The translations under genes and the position numbers were made by a program. A stretch of DNA of 5,664 bases. Origin: an uncultured Gemmataceae bacterium. GTDB taxonomy: Bacteria > Planctomycetota > Planctomycetia > Gemmatales > Gemmataceae. Under the pieces are notes generated by a model. The model was not told where the DNA came from and made no database searches. It worked only from the letters and a program-made list of their open reading frames with translations. Shown here piece after piece: positions 5,237 to 5,664 of the stretch (the first letter of the stretch is position 1; each line of letters begins with the position of its first letter). The stretch spans positions 1 through 5,664 of the forward strand of contig CAKZUU010000206.1 in the NCBI GenBank assembly GCA_937922175.1, read 5' to 3'.

Positions 5237-5664
5237 ATGACGCGGAGGAAGTTCATCGCGGGAAATTGGAAAATGAACATGACATCCGCCGGTGCGAGGA
5301 ACTTGGCCGGTGGTGTTAAAGAACGGTTGGCGAATTTTGACCGCGCCGACGTTGCTCTATGTCCGCCGTTCCCCTACCTCGCGCTGGTCGGCGAGGTCAT
5401 CAAGGGATCAACCATCGCCCTCGGGGCGCAAAACGTTTATCCCGAATCGCAGGGGGCGTTCACCGGCGAGGTCAATGCCGAGATGCTCATGGACGTCGGA
5501 TGTCGGTATGTCATCGTTGGCCACAGCGAACGGCGAACGATTCTTGGCGAAAAGGACGAATTGCTCAATCGCAAGGTGCGACATGCACTAGAGCATGGGC
5601 TTCACGTCATCTTCTGCGTTGGCGAGACGCTGGAACAACGCGAAGCGAACCAGACGGAGTCGAT
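5237..5664 (+). CDS. tpiA: Triosephosphate isomerase, N-terminal 142 residues, cut by the window edge
   Basis: This cytoplasmic glycolytic and gluconeogenic enzyme interconverts dihydroxyacetone phosphate and glyceraldehyde 3-phosphate. The visible part has KFIAGNWKMN (5-14) with the substrate-binding Asn10 and Lys12, LGAQNVYPESQGAFTGE (62-78), the catalytic histidine His96 in VIVGHSERR (92-100), and the conserved cysteine in FCVGETLEQRE (126-136). The catalytic glutamate and flexible loop 6 are expected beyond the right edge. GGAGA at 5225-5229, 7 nt before the ATG, is a good ribosome site. The gene begins 18 bp after the second DAHP synthase and is probably co-transcribed with it. It acts in the pathway that leads to phosphoenolpyruvate, a DAHP synthase substrate. 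The reading frame is intact up to the edge. Confidence 0.97.
   Translation, partial: MTRRKFIAGNWKMNMTSAGARNLAGGVKERLANFDRADVALCPPFPYLALVGEVIKGSTIALGAQNVYPESQGAFTGEVNAEMLMDVGCRYVIVGHSERRTILGEKDELLNRKVRHALEHGLHVIFCVGETLEQREANQTES

Overview
The window looks like part of a bacterial chromosome of moderately high G+C content, most likely from the phylum Planctomycetes. That placement is an inference from the general look of the DnaK and DAHP synthase proteins and from the irregular Shine-Dalgarno spacing; no database search was possible. All five protein genes are recognisable housekeeping genes. There is no sign of a mobile element, CRISPR array, tRNA or rRNA.

Layout. Positions 1-1467 on the minus strand hold the first 489 codons of dnaK (Hsp70 chaperone), which runs off the left edge. 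Positions 1468-1858 are a 391-bp divergent control region. It holds a terminator-like hairpin in the dnaK leader, two dyad-symmetric operator-like sites, candidate dnaK promoters and a good sigma70-like promoter for the rightward genes. On the plus strand follow pheA (bifunctional chorismate mutase/prephenate dehydratase with an ACT domain, 1859-2983), two tandem paralogous genes for type I-beta DAHP synthase (3156-4175 and 4202-5218), and the first 142 codons of tpiA (triosephosphate isomerase, 5237 to the right edge). The gap between pheA and the first DAHP synthase gene is 172 bp and contains a terminator/attenuator-like hairpin. The last three genes are separated by only 26 and 18 bp and are probably co-transcribed.

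How the genes fit together. DAHP synthase joins phosphoenolpyruvate and erythrose 4-phosphate in the first step of the shikimate pathway. PheA takes the end product chorismate through prephenate to phenylpyruvate, the precursor of phenylalanine. The entry point and the phenylalanine branch of aromatic synthesis therefore sit together, next to a glycolytic gene in the pathway that yields phosphoenolpyruvate. The two DAHP synthases keep every catalytic and metal-binding residue I checked. They differ most in the N-terminal ferredoxin-like domain, which carries feedback inhibition in the Thermotoga-type enzyme, so the pair may respond to different amino acids.

No wholly new system is evident. 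The points most worth a second look are the dnaK/pheA control region, the hairpin between pheA and the DAHP synthase genes, the tandem DAHP synthases, a 16-residue insertion in DnaK next to the J-protein contact site, and a changed phenylalanine-binding motif in PheA.
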